Assembly (NCBI RefSeq): GCF_964340395.1
Contig: NC_135562.1
Span: 5,690,134 to 5,732,633 of the forward strand
Length of the DNA: 42,500 nucleotides
From: Glandiceps talaboti
Lineage: Eukaryota; Hemichordata; Enteropneusta; Spengelidae
Direction of reading: 5' to 3'
Numbering within the stretch: position 1 is the stretch's first letter; each line of letters begins with the position of its first letter. Shown in pieces: positions 1-13,452 of the stretch. A program made the position numbers and the translations under genes. The notes under the pieces were generated by a model, which did no database searches, was not told the origin of the DNA, and saw only the letters and a program-made list of their open reading frames with translations.

Positions 1-116
1 ATTCGAAATTTGGTGTATCGTCCAATATATTATATTATGAGTATATATATATATAGGAAGTCAGTGGTAAGATTTGTCCGTAGTACAGTGCTCGATACGT
101 CTGCACGCAGAGCGGA

Positions 117-254
<138 letters not shown>

Positions 255-370
255 TGAACACTGAGTTTCTATATATAAATAATATCATGAACCATACAGT
301 TCTAACCCAACTATTTCGAAGAGACTGAGCTCCTCTTCATCGGTGGGTCTCCAGTTCTGTCAAGCATATA

Positions 371-451
<81 letters not shown>

Positions 452-698
452 TACTCATATAGTCATACAAGTGTCTTACTGGAGAGAACAGTGTTCGATG
501 TGGTATTAGTATTAGAGCATTATAGACTTAATTCAAAAGAAGGATTCTATAACTTATAAGTCGTTCCTCGGAGTTTCACGCTTCCTCAGTGATCATCAGG
601 CGACTGATAAAATTGGGGTTGACAATGTCGATATGTACACGTAAATATTTGTGTATATATTTCGTAACAAGACTGTCGGACCTAACTACTCCTTACGG

Positions 699-701
<3 letters not shown>

Positions 702-771
<70 letters not shown>

Positions 772-910
772 CATATATATATACATACATATACATATAT
801 ATACAGTAGCATACATAAACTTTTAATAAAATAGTAATCTGCAATACAATCTAGTCATGGAGGTACCTGGTCAGTGTACACATACACACACACACACATA
901 CACACACACA

Positions 911-958
<48 letters not shown>
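702..958. repeat. (AT)n, CATA and CA microsatellites
   Basis: Two arrays (702-806 and 880-958) separated by about 75 bp of unique sequence, mixing TA, CATA and CA units. Confidence 0.9.
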
Positions 959-963
<5 letters not shown>

Positions 964-2348
964 CACTATCTTTTAAAACTTTTGTATACCGTTCAGCTTA
1001 AGAAAGTTTGTTAAAAGTACAATCATGAATTGAAATTAAAGTATCACCAACATGTATACATAGACTTATTTATAAAAAAATAACTTTAAAAAAAGATGAT
1101 TTTATTCGACCGATAGACCATCACTTTTAAGTTACGATGAGAAACATAGAATTAAATAGGGGCGCCCTCACGAGATCTAAAGGTTATTCAAATTTCAATG
1201 TCATTTCTAAACTTAACTCTTAAACCTCAGCAAAAGTTGTGTTTTGTTGAATCTCTTGCCATGGTAAACCTTCACTAGTTAACGTTGTAACTGGAGTATC
1301 ATTTTTCCACAATAGAAAACCACACTGAAAATCAAATTGTCAAGATACCAATAATTATATATATTCTACATGTTAATCAATGATCGATGTTATTCATAGA
1401 AAAAGGTTGAAATAAAGTTCGCCATTGAGGGCGCTGATTTTTAGTGCGGACCCAAAAATTCAATTCGATTTGATTTATCGTGTATACAGCAACGAAAAAT
1501 ATGTTAACCCAATACTTTTCACGCTGTATGATGATTTACGAGTAAGTTATAATTGTACATAACAAAATATTTAAAACAAACACCAAAACACGTTCCAGTT
1601 GCAGGTCAGTGCTAGCTTTAATTATTTGTACATATTTGTGAAAAAGGTGAAGGCGTAAAAGGGTATAGGATAGAGATCTGTACAGGCTTACTCGGTACTG
1701 CCTCTCATGTGAGAGTACTCTGTCACAGTGTAACCAGGGTGCCTTGCGACCTCGTCGGCAAGATGGCCGAATGCTTTCCCCTTTCGTTTTTCACCGAGTC
1801 GCCACGACGACGGTAAGCAATATGGTGGAAGCATACGTCACAATGGTACTCATGATCGTGTAATGAAAGACACATATTGTTTAGTATACACGCACACTCT
1901 ATAACACATAACAAGCAAAGAAAATGATGGATTGCCACACAACAAAGGCTGACATTAATCTTAACAATAAACCGATTCAGGACACATAACGACAGCCCAT
2001 CGACGTCATCGGTGTATGCGGCAGTCGCACTAGCTAGTAGTATCCAAGACACCCACTTGGGTGAATGATGCATAGCAAACTCATTATACGAACCGCGCAT
2101 TCAGATGCATGCGGTGCTATGCATAAATCGTTTACAAAGGATATTGGCATAGCGAGCTCAACGCATACAAGTGGCTTCTGGCATTGTTAATATCTACAAT
2201 ACCGAATGATCGTAACTCCGCTTTGTTGTACTGTATTGCATGTCTTCGATACAGCACTCGTTTAGATCGTCGGCTGGTTCATATTGTACGTATTTGGCGG
2301 TACCGTGGGGGTATATTTCGACTGATTAGCCGTGAACCTGGGGTAAAC

Positions 2349-2376
2349 ATGGGCTGCGGGTCAAGTAATGATGCAG
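2349..2376 (+). CDS. Gene A exon 1: MGCGSS acylation anchor of an EF-hand protein
   Basis: This is the first coding exon of a two-exon gene. It encodes MGCGSSNDA plus the first base of a Gly codon and stops at a consensus donor (GTAAGT at 2377). Gly2 with Ser6 fits the N-myristoyltransferase motif MGxxxS, and Cys3 is the usual adjacent palmitoylation site, so the product should sit on the cytosolic face of a membrane. The ATG has A at -3. The frame is open upstream to an ATG at 2184, so a 55-residue N-terminal extension is formally possible. I chose the MGC start because two paralogues in the window share it and gene C has an in-frame stop just upstream. The exon ends in phase 1, matching the phase at which the EF-hand exon at 10331 begins. 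Additional exons in the 8-kb intron cannot be excluded. Confidence 0.78.
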
Positions 2377-3360
2377 GTAAGTCTGGTCTAATTTGTAGTA
2401 TCGATTTTGACACGTTTTAGTTGACTTCAGCAAACTGCTGTGATTTAGACACTACAAGTCGATCTTTTACTTGGCTATCCACGAACAAAATACAGGGGAA
2501 ACGTGAAAACAATGTTGACAATAGGGTATTGCTTGGCTGAACGAAGGTGTACGAATCGATTCATTATCAGAGTCGAACACAGAACACCAATTATCATAAA
2601 AAAGAATCGAACGCGCCACTGTCTATTAAGCAAAGCAATACAACATCTAACCTTCGGGAGCTCTCTCCTCAAAGAGTCGATCGCATAGAAACGACGATCT
2701 TTTAAACCCAGTGCAATTGTTAGCTTATGAAAATACAGTCTCTAACTCTCGTTGCTCTAGGTCTTACCGTTTGTTTCTTGTCTCCGTATTAGCGATTGAT
2801 TTGTATTGTCTCTATGTTCCCTCTGGCAGTTCCAACTCAAGTAGGGAACACGCTAACAAGCAAAACGCCTATATCATGTCGTTAACACCGTCCCATCACC
2901 ATTTTCTATATATATTGCTAGTATAAACACTTCACCATGCATCACATGCACAACAAGGACATACACACAACAAGGAGAAATTTATCAAAATCTAAACAGA
3001 ATTATTTTTAAATGAACGCCACAATATTGTGTTTTCGGATTGTACTATCGATTGTCAATAGAACTAGCAACATATCAACAGTACGTGATAATATTTTGTA
3101 GCGACTATTATGCCACTTTTACTCGGTAGAATAGTGACAGTCACTGTGTAAACACCGTACGTTTTAGCCTTGATTAGGTAAATATAAAACGTATGCTTGC
3201 GAACGCTTCGGGCAAATTACGACGTCAATGTATACTTACATTCCATACACACGCGTATGGGAAATAGAAAGGAAATATTATAACTTATTAAACAGAGAAA
3301 AAACCCGCACAAATAAAAACAACCAAATTTGAATAAATACATGTACATCCATCCATCAAA

Positions 3361-3408
3361 CCATACATACATACATACATACATACATACATACATACAT
3401 ACATACAT

Positions 3409-3455
<47 letters not shown>

Positions 3456-3463
3456 TACATACA

Positions 3464-3497
<34 letters not shown>

Positions 3498-3522
3498 CAT
3501 ACATACATACATACATACATAG
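3361..3522. repeat. (CATA)n array with central (CA)n
   Basis: Tetranucleotide array with a CA block near 3425-3450. Its right end abuts a dispersed core sequence (3521-3589) also found next to arrays at 9666 and 32512. Confidence 0.95.
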
Positions 3523-3589
3523 GAATGCAAAAGTAATAAGTAATACAGTCCCTCATAAGAAGAAATTCACCGACGTTTCGCAAAATCCT
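3521..3589 (+). repeat. Dispersed core next to CATA array, copy 1
   Basis: Starting AGGAATGCAAAAGTAATAAG, this roughly 70-bp stretch recurs at 32512-32581 with few differences and more diverged at 9666-9728. All three directly follow a CATA/TATG array, so array and core probably belong to one microsatellite-bearing dispersed element. Confidence 0.7.
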
Positions 3590-4872
3590 TAAAACAACAC
3601 ACAAAAAACACACTATACAATCAGTTAGAGTGATATCGACACATATAAATATGACACCTTTAATGGGTTTTTTTTTCAGTATCACTTTCAAAGCAGGGGG
3701 CCAGGAACTTGCTTAACGATTGAATTACTCCTAGCATGCTAGCTTGTTAATTCTCGATGACATCGAAGTCTCAACAACGTATATTATATATAAACATAAA
3801 GATGACATCAGCGAGACGTTTCAGTGACGTTTTAATATAACACACGAGAGTAAAAAAAGAAAACATGTCCATTTCGTGAAATGTACAGATAACCTAACTG
3901 CATTGTTATGTAGCGAACAGTGTAGTAAATGGCATATAATTGGAAACCATTAACACGATCATTGCAAGTGTTTTCTGTCTGTCAGTTTCTAAATTTAAAC
4001 CTTGTTTTAAGCAATTAATGTGCTGTTTTATCATTCGCTTGCAATAAATCCCGCCATAGAATGTTATCACGTGTTACTAATGGCTGATATTTCTTTTATG
4101 TTCCAGTGACGTCAGAAATATTTCAGATAACAACTAATTTTGAGTATGTGTGTGTGTAGTCGGAAGGTTTAGTGACCCTATGATTTGATATTACCATGTT
4201 GGAAAATTCGTGAACGCTAGTACTTAGGGTTTGAACACATTAATACAATATTTATTTTGGATCACGCACAGACTGATATTAAATATCACGATCGTGACGA
4301 TTTTTAATGATCTCGTTAAATTATTGAAAATTCATTTTTTTTTAAAGCGGAGGAGGAATGTCAGTTGATGAACTCAAGCGATACATGCTTTTCAATGTAA
4401 CTACACTGCCTAATTATCGTATTATTCCCAAGGCAACTACACGATTGAAATGTAAAATTAAGCTTCTTTGCCTGAACAGCCGGGGTAGTTTGTTTCGAAC
4501 TGTTAAGATATTCAAGTTACCGTCGTTATGTGTTATTCTCGCAAGTCAGAGCTATAGCACACCATTTATCAACTGACATAACCACAACCATATTATAACG
4601 TATACAAGTCATCATTGCCATATAAGGATGACAGTACTAGTACTAGAGGTTTTTTACGACGATGTATGTGTGCTAAATTGTTTGTTTGTCACCATCGTAT
4701 TTGCAAACGTAAAGATTGTCTTTCTAATTTTACTCTCTAAGTTTGTCTAGTACTTTAAATTTATACACGACAAGTCTGTTGGTTTACGCAGTTCGCATGA
4801 CATGCTCTCAATTTCTCTAGCTTTATCTTTTCTGTGCTCATCGGCCTATTGTAATGCTATCAATAAAAGTAG

Positions 4873-4877
<5 letters not shown>

Positions 4878-4920
<43 letters not shown>
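4878..4920. repeat. (CAGA)n microsatellite
   Basis: About eleven CAGA units. Confidence 0.95.
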
Positions 4921-5107
4921 GTGATATTTAATTTCTACTACATTATTATAAGTTCATATTGAATGAAACGCTCAACATTGCCCACTAAGAAGTAATTCGT
5001 TTGCCAAATGAATATCTGAGTGGTTCACTCAACAGACAGGTATATGCAAATAGTAAACGAATTAGTTAATTGGCACTTTAGAATATCAACGCTACATTGC
5101 AGTATAC

Positions 5108-5262
5108 TATACTACACAACACTACACTGCACTACCCTACACTACGGTACGTTACGCTATACTGCACTACACTATATTACACTTCACTACACTAAACCGC
5201 ACCGCACTTCACTACACTACACTACACTACACTACACTACACTACACTACACTACACTACGT
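5108..5262. repeat. ACTAC-type pentanucleotide array
   Basis: Imperfect pentamers at the left become pure ACTAC at 5212-5260. The open frame through it is only the repeat. Confidence 0.9.
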
Positions 5263-6252
5263 CACGTTTGGTTACATAAAACCCAAATAAACTTCAAAAA
5301 CAAACTTTTTTGCATCACTCTAATTTACGCAATGCTATCCGCTACCCTCACTACATATAATATTCACTACACAAAAGTACCCAACACGAAACCACACTTT
5401 ATATACAGTATGTGCTAGTCGGGGACCATACTCCATTCAAAGACACAATAGCTATTGTCATGGAGAGCTTGGTCACCAAGCTTAGTACATACATGTTAAA
5501 TAGAACCACAAAACACACACCACAACCAACCAACTAAACTCTGATCTACACTACATTCTATTTCATCACACCACAACCGAAACTATGATAACCTATATAA
5601 AATATGGTGACTGTAGTAAACCCTTTAAAATACGTCTGTTTATCTTAGTCAGGTTCAACCGTGCCTTTGAAGTCATTTGAATATCTTATCTAGTCACAAA
5701 CCATGGCATAGTATATTGTCATAATCTTTGTATTAAACGTCCCATTGTACGGGTCTTTAAATTGCACTCAGTTAAAATTGCAAGCATTCTTTAGGACACC
5801 TTGTCGTCGTTTGTGAATGGTTGCTATTTCGTTAGCGCAGATAAAAAAAAAGCCCAGAAAAAAAATCCTGTACAATACCAAGCGTCCATTGTGATGTCTT
5901 CAATGAACGTACTGTAATCAATCACTTGGTACAACAATACACATACAAAACAATAGTTATCCTAACCTAATAAAATCAGTCACCCAAAATTCACCGTTAG
6001 ATTAATTTCCTATATGACCTCGTCAACAACCCCGTCTTAGTTACACGACCAAACTGAGGTAGCACTATTTCGACCAGACAACTAAATCGTAGAAAGACAA
6101 AAACCGAATTTCAAGATGGCGTCTTTGAAGTCGTTACCAAGGTTACGTCAGGTATATGTACTCCTACAGACTGCTTCGGTATGCTTCAGCCGCATTATAT
6201 TGAAAAGTACTTTCAAAAGTAATCCAATTATTCAAATGGAAAAGTGGTCATT

Positions 6253-6310
6253 CCCCCCCCCCCCCCAAAAAAAAAAGAAAAAGAAAAAAAGAAAAAAAGA
6301 AAAAAAAGAA
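6253..6310. repeat. C14 run followed by A/G-rich tract
   Basis: Fourteen C residues followed by a polypurine AAAAAG-type stretch, a strand-asymmetric sequence. Confidence 0.9.
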
Positions 6311-6629
6311 GAGACACCACAGGATAATTATCCGTCTAAAGATTTTGTATTTTTAGATTTTAAACCAATAAGCGAACTCACAGCTATGTTTTCATTCATC
6401 TTTGTAGGTTGACATCATAATCCCTTATCGCCCAAATACAACAGATACCTAGTAATTAGATAATTGCTTAATCATCCGAAGGATCGTGGAAAAGTACTTT
6501 GTACATCATTAAGTGATTACCGCTTACCGTTCAACAGTCAAGATTAGAATTATCATTCATCATTTTTAGTGCAATGTACAATACTTACAACGAAGGTTGA
6601 GAGAGAACTTCGGCCACTCTGTCAACAAA

Positions 6630-6709
6630 ACATACATACATACATACATACATACATACATACATACATACATACATACATACATACATACATACATACA
6701 TACATACAA
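6630..6709. repeat. (CATA)n microsatellite
   Basis: About twenty pure CATA units. Confidence 0.95.
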
Positions 6710-7596
6710 TTGTATTTCTTAATGTTAGAATAATGTACATTAATGATAGATTGATAATACCGTGGTCCAATGATTACTTTGAAAGATTGATGTTACCGAC
6801 ACTTGAAAGTTCCATTGAATGATTCAAGTAAACTTGGTATCAGTTGCTTGGTAAACATGACTGATTGATCTAGAACTTACAACATGTACATGCAGATTGT
6901 TTTTAAATAAATACAAATATCAAACCTCAAGAGACGGTGATATAGTAGTGACCCACTGTCTACTCGCCTCCATTCACTTTTTTTCGTACAATATCAATGT
7001 GGTCCACGGCATAGCTAGGATTTGTACTCGGGTAGTAGGAAAATGACGAGAGGTTACGACCTTTCTAGATGACCTTAATGCATTTTACGTTGTATTGATC
7101 GCCCCATTTATATCCAAATAACTGTTGTACAGAATCGTCTAACCCTTGAGCAAAATTCTTTAAACATCTGTTCTGTAGTTGTTGTCCGTTGTTTGTTTAG
7201 TTATAATATTTGTACGTGTGTATCGTTAATTGTGTTTCAGTTCAGTATTTCCAAACATACGGCCTTACCAACGATAACAAACAACGCACAATCATACAGT
7301 AGTAACGTTACCACACTTTTATGAGTGTCACGTAGAAAATGTTGGCTCAAAACATTTCAATTCTCATATATTTCTGTCACATCTCAACTGGACTAAAACC
7401 ATAGCGACGACGACTAATATTTATGATTTGAGTGGTTTCGTTCAAACTTATCACATTTATGTTTATTATTTATGAGTTTGCAATGCTTTTTGTACATATA
7501 CCTTTGTAGAGTATAAAACGACCAACAACATATTCGAAACAAAATGAATATAATGTACGTTCAGATAAAAATATAATTATCATTATCTGTGTGCAT

Positions 7597-7955
<359 letters not shown>

Positions 7956-8721
7956 GATTGCAGTTAACATGTTAGTCTTGCTTTACCAAATATATTATTT
8001 ACTGATCATCATTCACAGCTAACACTGGTACAATATATTCAGACAAAGTAAACATTAATCAAGAAACTTAGCAAACACGTACGGTGTTTATGCTACAATT
8101 TCAAAGTATAATTCATGCCCAGCGATTGTACATCAAATTTCAGTAACACAAAATATTGTACAAAGCTCAAAGGGATAGGAGTCTGAACCATCTGTCAATC
8201 ACCACGCTAATTGATAATTGACACCCCGTCGTCTGAAATGCTAATTTAGACGATGATAATGTAGACATTATCAAAACCATCGACGAGTTCGTCTCAAAAT
8301 TACATTCACATTGCTTCCCATATTTGCAATTTACATCAACAGAAAATATAATATTTGGTGATTATGACAATAATAGTTACACATATTAGATATAAATGTA
8401 CATAAACGAACCAGTGTCTCAGAACAAGATGTCGTTATTAAGAGGTGCTACGTCAGAGGACCCGTAAATGAATGAAATCAACCATATATGATGCAGAAAA
8501 CATGCCAATCAGGATAGTAACTCTGTGCTCGATAATTATACCTTGCTTACTGGTATAATGGCGAGGTGTATATGCAGATATACCAAATGACTATATGTTA
8601 AGGTAGAATATGCCAAACATCAAAATTCTAAAATTGTCTACAAATATTTGCTATATAAAAGCTTGTTCCTGGTTCTATATTGAAGTAATCAAGAACTTTG
8701 GGGTTTCATCGTCTTGTTTTA

Positions 8722-8847
8722 GAAATAAAAGTTTTCAACTCTACAGTTATTGTTTACGGAAAATATTAACCGATTCTTTGAACTAAGAATCGGTTAATGT
8801 TTTCTGTATGTGTAAACAATAACTATAGAGTTTAAAACTTTTACTTC
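8722..8847. mobile_element. 126-bp foldback MITE with TA target duplication
   Basis: Two arms of about 57-63 bp form a near-complete hairpin around a 6-base spacer (TGAACT at 8779-8784). The outer ends read GAAATAAAAGTTTT and AAAACTTTTACTTC, and TA lies immediately outside both ends (8720-8721 and 8848-8849). A TA duplication is the mark of Tc1/mariner-type insertion, so a non-autonomous element of that group is the likely origin. The arms differ mainly by a 6-base insertion in the right arm. Confidence 0.75.
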
Positions 8848-9474
8848 TAAGGCGCAAAGTATATTTCAAAGTGGTGTAGTTCAACAGAAGAATACCAAAC
8901 GTTCTCGAAGCTGTAACATTGAAAAGGTGTCTCGGCACAGTAAATATTTTTGCTTGGTAATGCTACGTTCTTTGACTAGCAGTGTTGACAAACTCTGAAA
9001 AGACAATACTCAATGTTTAGAATTGTGTGCGTGTCCATGGCAACACAAACAGATCGATCTCTTAAGTTTTTTAGACATGATTAATTTGACCAGGATTTAA
9101 ATGGTGAAGTGATTACAAGATGACAGTTCACTTAGCTATAACAATAGGACGCCAAGGAAGGCTTTGATAGAATAGAGGGTTTGGATTTAAGAAGGTGTCG
9201 ATGAGATAAATTGACTTCTTGAGATTTTCAAGGCCTGCTTTACCAAGAATCAGCTCTAGATTAATTTGTTTGCTGAGATTAAATGTAGTTTTGCCGTCGG
9301 CGCTGTTTGGTGGAATGTTCTCAATAAGTTAGCACACATATCCATACAAAGCAATCAACTGTGACGTACATACAATTTCTATGATTATGGGTGTAATATT
9401 TAAAATACCAAGTGTTGCAAACATATATTGTGTATTTTGCTAGCTCTAGAATTAAAAACACAACTTAATAACAA

Positions 9475-9666
9475 TGTATGTATGTATGTATTGTATGTAT
9501 GTATGTATGTATGTGTGTGTATGTATGTATGTATGTATGTATGTATGTATTGTATGTATGTATGTATGTATGTGTGTGTGTATGTATGTATGTATGTATG
9601 TATGTATGTATGTATGTATGTATGTATGTATGTATGTATGTATGTATGTATGTATGTATGTATGTA
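9475..9666. repeat. (TATG)n array
   Basis: TATG tetranucleotides with short TG interruptions. The core next to it (9666-9728) matches that at 3521, but the array is the reverse complement (GTAT rather than ATAC) relative to that core. Confidence 0.95.
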
Positions 9667-9728
9667 GGAGTGCAAGAGTAATGAGTACACCAGTCATGAT
9701 CAATAAATTCAATCCTGACGTTTGGAAT
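9666..9728 (+). repeat. Dispersed core next to TATG array, copy 2 (diverged)
   Basis: AGGAGTGCAAGAGTAATGAG and the later GACGTTTGG align base for base or nearly so with the copy at 3521. Confidence 0.55.
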
Positions 9729-10330
9729 GAATACTCTTTACATGAATGGATGTATAAGTCTCCCTTCCCCCTTCCCACCTCTTTATTTCTTTCATATCAA
9801 AATCTAAACACAAACATTTGTAGATTTACTTTCAAGGTCGATATTCTCCAGTATTATTATTATATGCTTTTAGCATCAAGGGATATTTTCCTTTTCTTTT
9901 AATTGAGATGTATATCTGTCCACGTGACTACTGTGACCCTTTGTAATGCATAGTATTACGTCTAGCCTATTGACCCTCAATTCTTTTACTTTAGTAAATT
10001 AACTAATAAATCTTCATAAATTGCGTTAGACAACACTGCAATATTTACGAGCTTTCTTTACAAGCTTGTGTAACGTCAATTTAACCGTGACGCGATCATC
10101 AACCGAACATTGAAATATTTTCTGATTTAGATCTTTTTGAATACCTTCAATTTTTTCCATTATCATAATTAGTAAGACATGCATACATTCATTTTTCCTG
10201 AGTACTTGCTCAGCTCCATTTGCGTTCTATAAATACCACTTTTAATCTCAAGGTTTGATATTGTTATTTGTTTATACCGCCCGCAACGACATGCATTAAC
10301 AAATCTTTCGTTTATCTGAATCACTTCCAG

Positions 10331-10554
10331 GTCTCACGCCGGAAGAGCATGAAAAGGCATTTACAGTCTTTCGAAAAATTGATGCCGACCATAGTGGTTT
10401 CATTACAATTAATGAACTCAGAACTGCTTTGAGAGAACAAGGTGACGTAAACGATGACGACATTGAGCGGATGATGGAGCAAATTGATGATGATGGGGAT
10501 GGTGTCATCGAATTCAATGAATTTAAACAATTATGGAAGGCGGGAAGAATGTGA
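10331..10554 (+). CDS. Gene A exon 2: EF-hand pair and stop (half-calmodulin)
   Basis: Joined to exon 1 through a shared Gly codon, this exon gives 73 residues to a TGA stop, for a protein of 83 residues. It contains one EF-hand pair. Loop 1 (residues 27-38, DADHSGFITINE) and loop 2 (residues 62-73, DDDGDGVIEFNE) both have Asp at positions 1 and 3, a polar side chain at 5, Gly at 6, a hydrophobic residue at 8 and Glu at 12, so both should bind calcium. Loop spacing is 35 residues, one shorter than in calmodulin. The pattern of hydrophobic helix residues resembles the N-lobe of calmodulin. Full-length calmodulin has four EF hands; this protein has only one lobe plus an acylated N-terminus. The likely role is a membrane-tethered calcium sensor. 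The target is unknown. The exon is uninterrupted, unlike typical calmodulin genes. Confidence 0.93.
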
Positions 10555-10773
10555 TGAAGACGACACTGATTTTTTTTAGTATATAGCGCCCTCTTCGACC
10601 ATTGCTGACATTTCCATAAGTTGTCTCTGGAGATTTCATGGATGACATTTTCAAGACTGTGACCTAGTGTATTTTATCAATTCAAGATGACAACTTTGTG
10701 GATGGCATCATCAACGTTAATATATCTTTATAATAGATGAAAGTTTCGTTGGTGTAAAGAACTGAAACATTTC

Positions 10774-10784
10774 AAGATGGCGGC
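10774..10784 (+). promoter_or_regulatory. YY1-type motif AAGATGGCGGC
   Basis: The 11-mer matches the metazoan YY1 consensus AAnATGGCGGC. It lies about 220 bp after the gene A stop codon, so it is either chance sequence in a 3' UTR or a promoter-type element for an unrecognised transcript. A second close match, AAGATGGCGTC, is at 6113-6123 and a weaker one, AAGATGGCCGA, at 1760-1770. Confidence 0.3.
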
Positions 10785-11156
10785 GGCTTTGGAGCTTCAC
10801 TGCTATACGGGTTATTTACATTTGACTATACTGTCTTTCATGATCACGTGACATTGCAGCCAGCTCATGAAATAGAAACTTATAAGGCTCGTACATAAGT
10901 GACATTCACACTTGTATGATAAAATGGACTCGTACCAAAACATAGACATTGTCAATCTCAGCAAAAATGAGACAGTCTGCAGAGATTTTTTCACGTTGTG
11001 CCATAAATGTATATAGATTGCTACTATCTGATCATGTAAAGTTTCTTTTATAGGAAAATATGTAATTTCTAATTTTAGAAATACTTTGCTATTGAATATT
11101 AATTATGCTGCTGAACTATAAAATAGAAAAAAATTTGGTATTTAAAGATTTTGAGT

Positions 11157-11173
11157 TGTAAATATTGTAAATA
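11157..11173 (+). promoter_or_regulatory. Two tandem Pumilio response elements in the presumed 3' UTR of gene A
   Basis: Two exact TGTAAATA octamers (11157-11164 and 11166-11173), one base apart, fit the PUF/Pumilio RNA consensus UGUANAUA. They lie about 600 nt past the gene A stop codon in AT-rich sequence with no other gene signal. If the transcript reaches this far, they would suggest post-transcriptional repression of gene A. No AATAAA was seen between the stop and these sites, so transcript extent is unknown. Confidence 0.4.
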
Positions 11174-11936
11174 GATAACTCTGAATTATTGTGTAATACT
11201 ATGTTTGCTTTACATATATTATGCGTATAGTAGGGACGTGGGTCAGAACGTCAATCATTCTTTTTCTTCATTTCAGTTTCTTCTCTGTAGGAATATTACG
11301 GTTTATGTATTCGTTGACGGGACAGAGTGCTACTGAACGATACAAGCATCTTCCTTGAGGTGTTGTATTGTTTGTTGTGTGAAATAATGATGATTTTTTT
11401 CGTCTTGTAACACTGTAAAAATCATATATTATGGTACATATGTTATGCAAAAGTTCATTGAGATTTAGTCTATACATTATTTCCGTCACTGCGACCTAAC
11501 CATGCATTTCTGACTCAAATATTTCATTATATAACTACTTGAACACGACTGTCACAATTATTACTAGTGCCTCGCCCTAGCGCCTTCAGTAACCAACTGA
11601 AGAAGGGGCTTAGTTCCCTACAGATATCTGGGTAAGATATTAGGTGAGAAATTGCAAGTTATGCATACCGTTTTCCAATCCCCAGGGAAATGTACGTTGC
11701 AATGTTATATTTGTGTAACCTGCAATACCTGTCAATGTACTGGCTGCTCAGAAAAATGGATCTTAACTAACACAATAAGTCTAAATGCTATTCATGGCTT
11801 TGATCGTCTATGATCTCACTCTAAAATAATTTGCTAAGTTTAGTAAATTATCATCAATAGCTGTATTTCATCCAATTGGAGTCCAGTGACATTAACGCAG
11901 CCACACGTGACTTACATTCAAACTTGAAGTTGTCGT

Positions 11937-12244
<308 letters not shown>

Positions 12245-13438
12245 ATGGATAGCCTCTATACCGACTACAATCACACACGACACTACTCCAGGAAGTACCA
12301 ATGCTGCAATGCAAGATAAAAATTGAAAGAGAAAATATTCGTTCTGATCCGCAACCAACTTTGATATATTACACTAATGAGAACTTTAAATGTGTAAATG
12401 CAAATTTTGAAATGTACATAGTTGTATAGCACATGCGCATAAAGTTTGTATAGTTTACTTTTTTCGTAATTTTAACGAAAGAAAAACCTTGCAATTCTCA
12501 ATTCAAAATAAATCTATCTTATATGAAATGATTATGAAAAGTAGGGTCAGTGTTTTTACTGTGGTGACAGTATTGTCTATACTGTCCGAATTGAAAGTAT
12601 ATTACTATAGAATCGACGACATAACAGTCGTGGGTGGTGGATATATAAGGAGAGGGGGGGGAGAGATAAGACGAGCGCCATCAATGACTGACTGTCACAC
12701 CTTGGTTAGCAGAACAGACATGAATACCCTGCAGTTTGAAAGTTAATAGGCTGGACATTATTATCAGTATTAACACGCACAACCTATTTGTAAAATAGTT
12801 ATAACAAAAGCGAGACGGTTAATATAGGCCATTCCAGATTCCAGACTGCGAAATTTAGAATACAGCGCCCTCGCTCATATTGGAGGTATCATCACCTCAT
12901 AGTACCGTTTCTTAAGAGCTTTGTCCCTTGGTATTCTGTAGAAGTGTAAATCAGGGATGTTTTTCGTATTGTTCAGACTTCAAGAAAAGCAGCAGTACTC
13001 ATTGATTTATTAACCAAATAGCCCATTCCACAGACTTATTTTTCTGTGCCTATACCATGTCTGCCCCCAAGGTACACACAGACAGGAAGTAGAATGCCAC
13101 CAAGGCAAATTTTGGAAAAGCCTATTGGATAATGCCTCTTTTTAACATTTTTCAATCAAGTTATTGTTTTCAGCGGCATTAATTGGCTATCATGACTAGC
13201 TGTTCACATCATGAATAGGTTAGCTATGACTAGCTATATATCTTTCCCATGCTCAGAATATATACAAAATATAAGTAAAATCAATAAATCACCCTCTGGT
13301 TGTAAGTATGCCCCCCCCCCCGTGGTAACGATGAACAAGTCCATGATGTCATAAATCCCATGACATGTACGATTAATTACATCTACATAATCAAGATCAT
13401 TCTCCAGCAGTCACATCTGGATGTCTGACTTCACCACA

Positions 13439-13452
13439 GCGCCATCTAGTGG
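13439..13452 (-). promoter_or_regulatory. CTCF core motif CCACTAGATGGCGC
   Basis: Read on the minus strand, this 14-mer matches every position of the CTCF core consensus CCASYAGRKGGCRS. CTCF binding to this type of motif is a bilaterian trait. The site lies between genes A and B and could be an insulator or loop anchor separating tandem paralogues. A single motif match without occupancy data is weak proof. Confidence 0.45.

Noticed and set aside
1723-2100. 125-codon minus-strand frame with a signal-peptide-like WILLASATAA stretch
   Set aside because: No recognisable domain, no splice or polyadenylation context, and a Cys-rich composition consistent with random sequence. It could be divergent from gene A, but nothing supports it.
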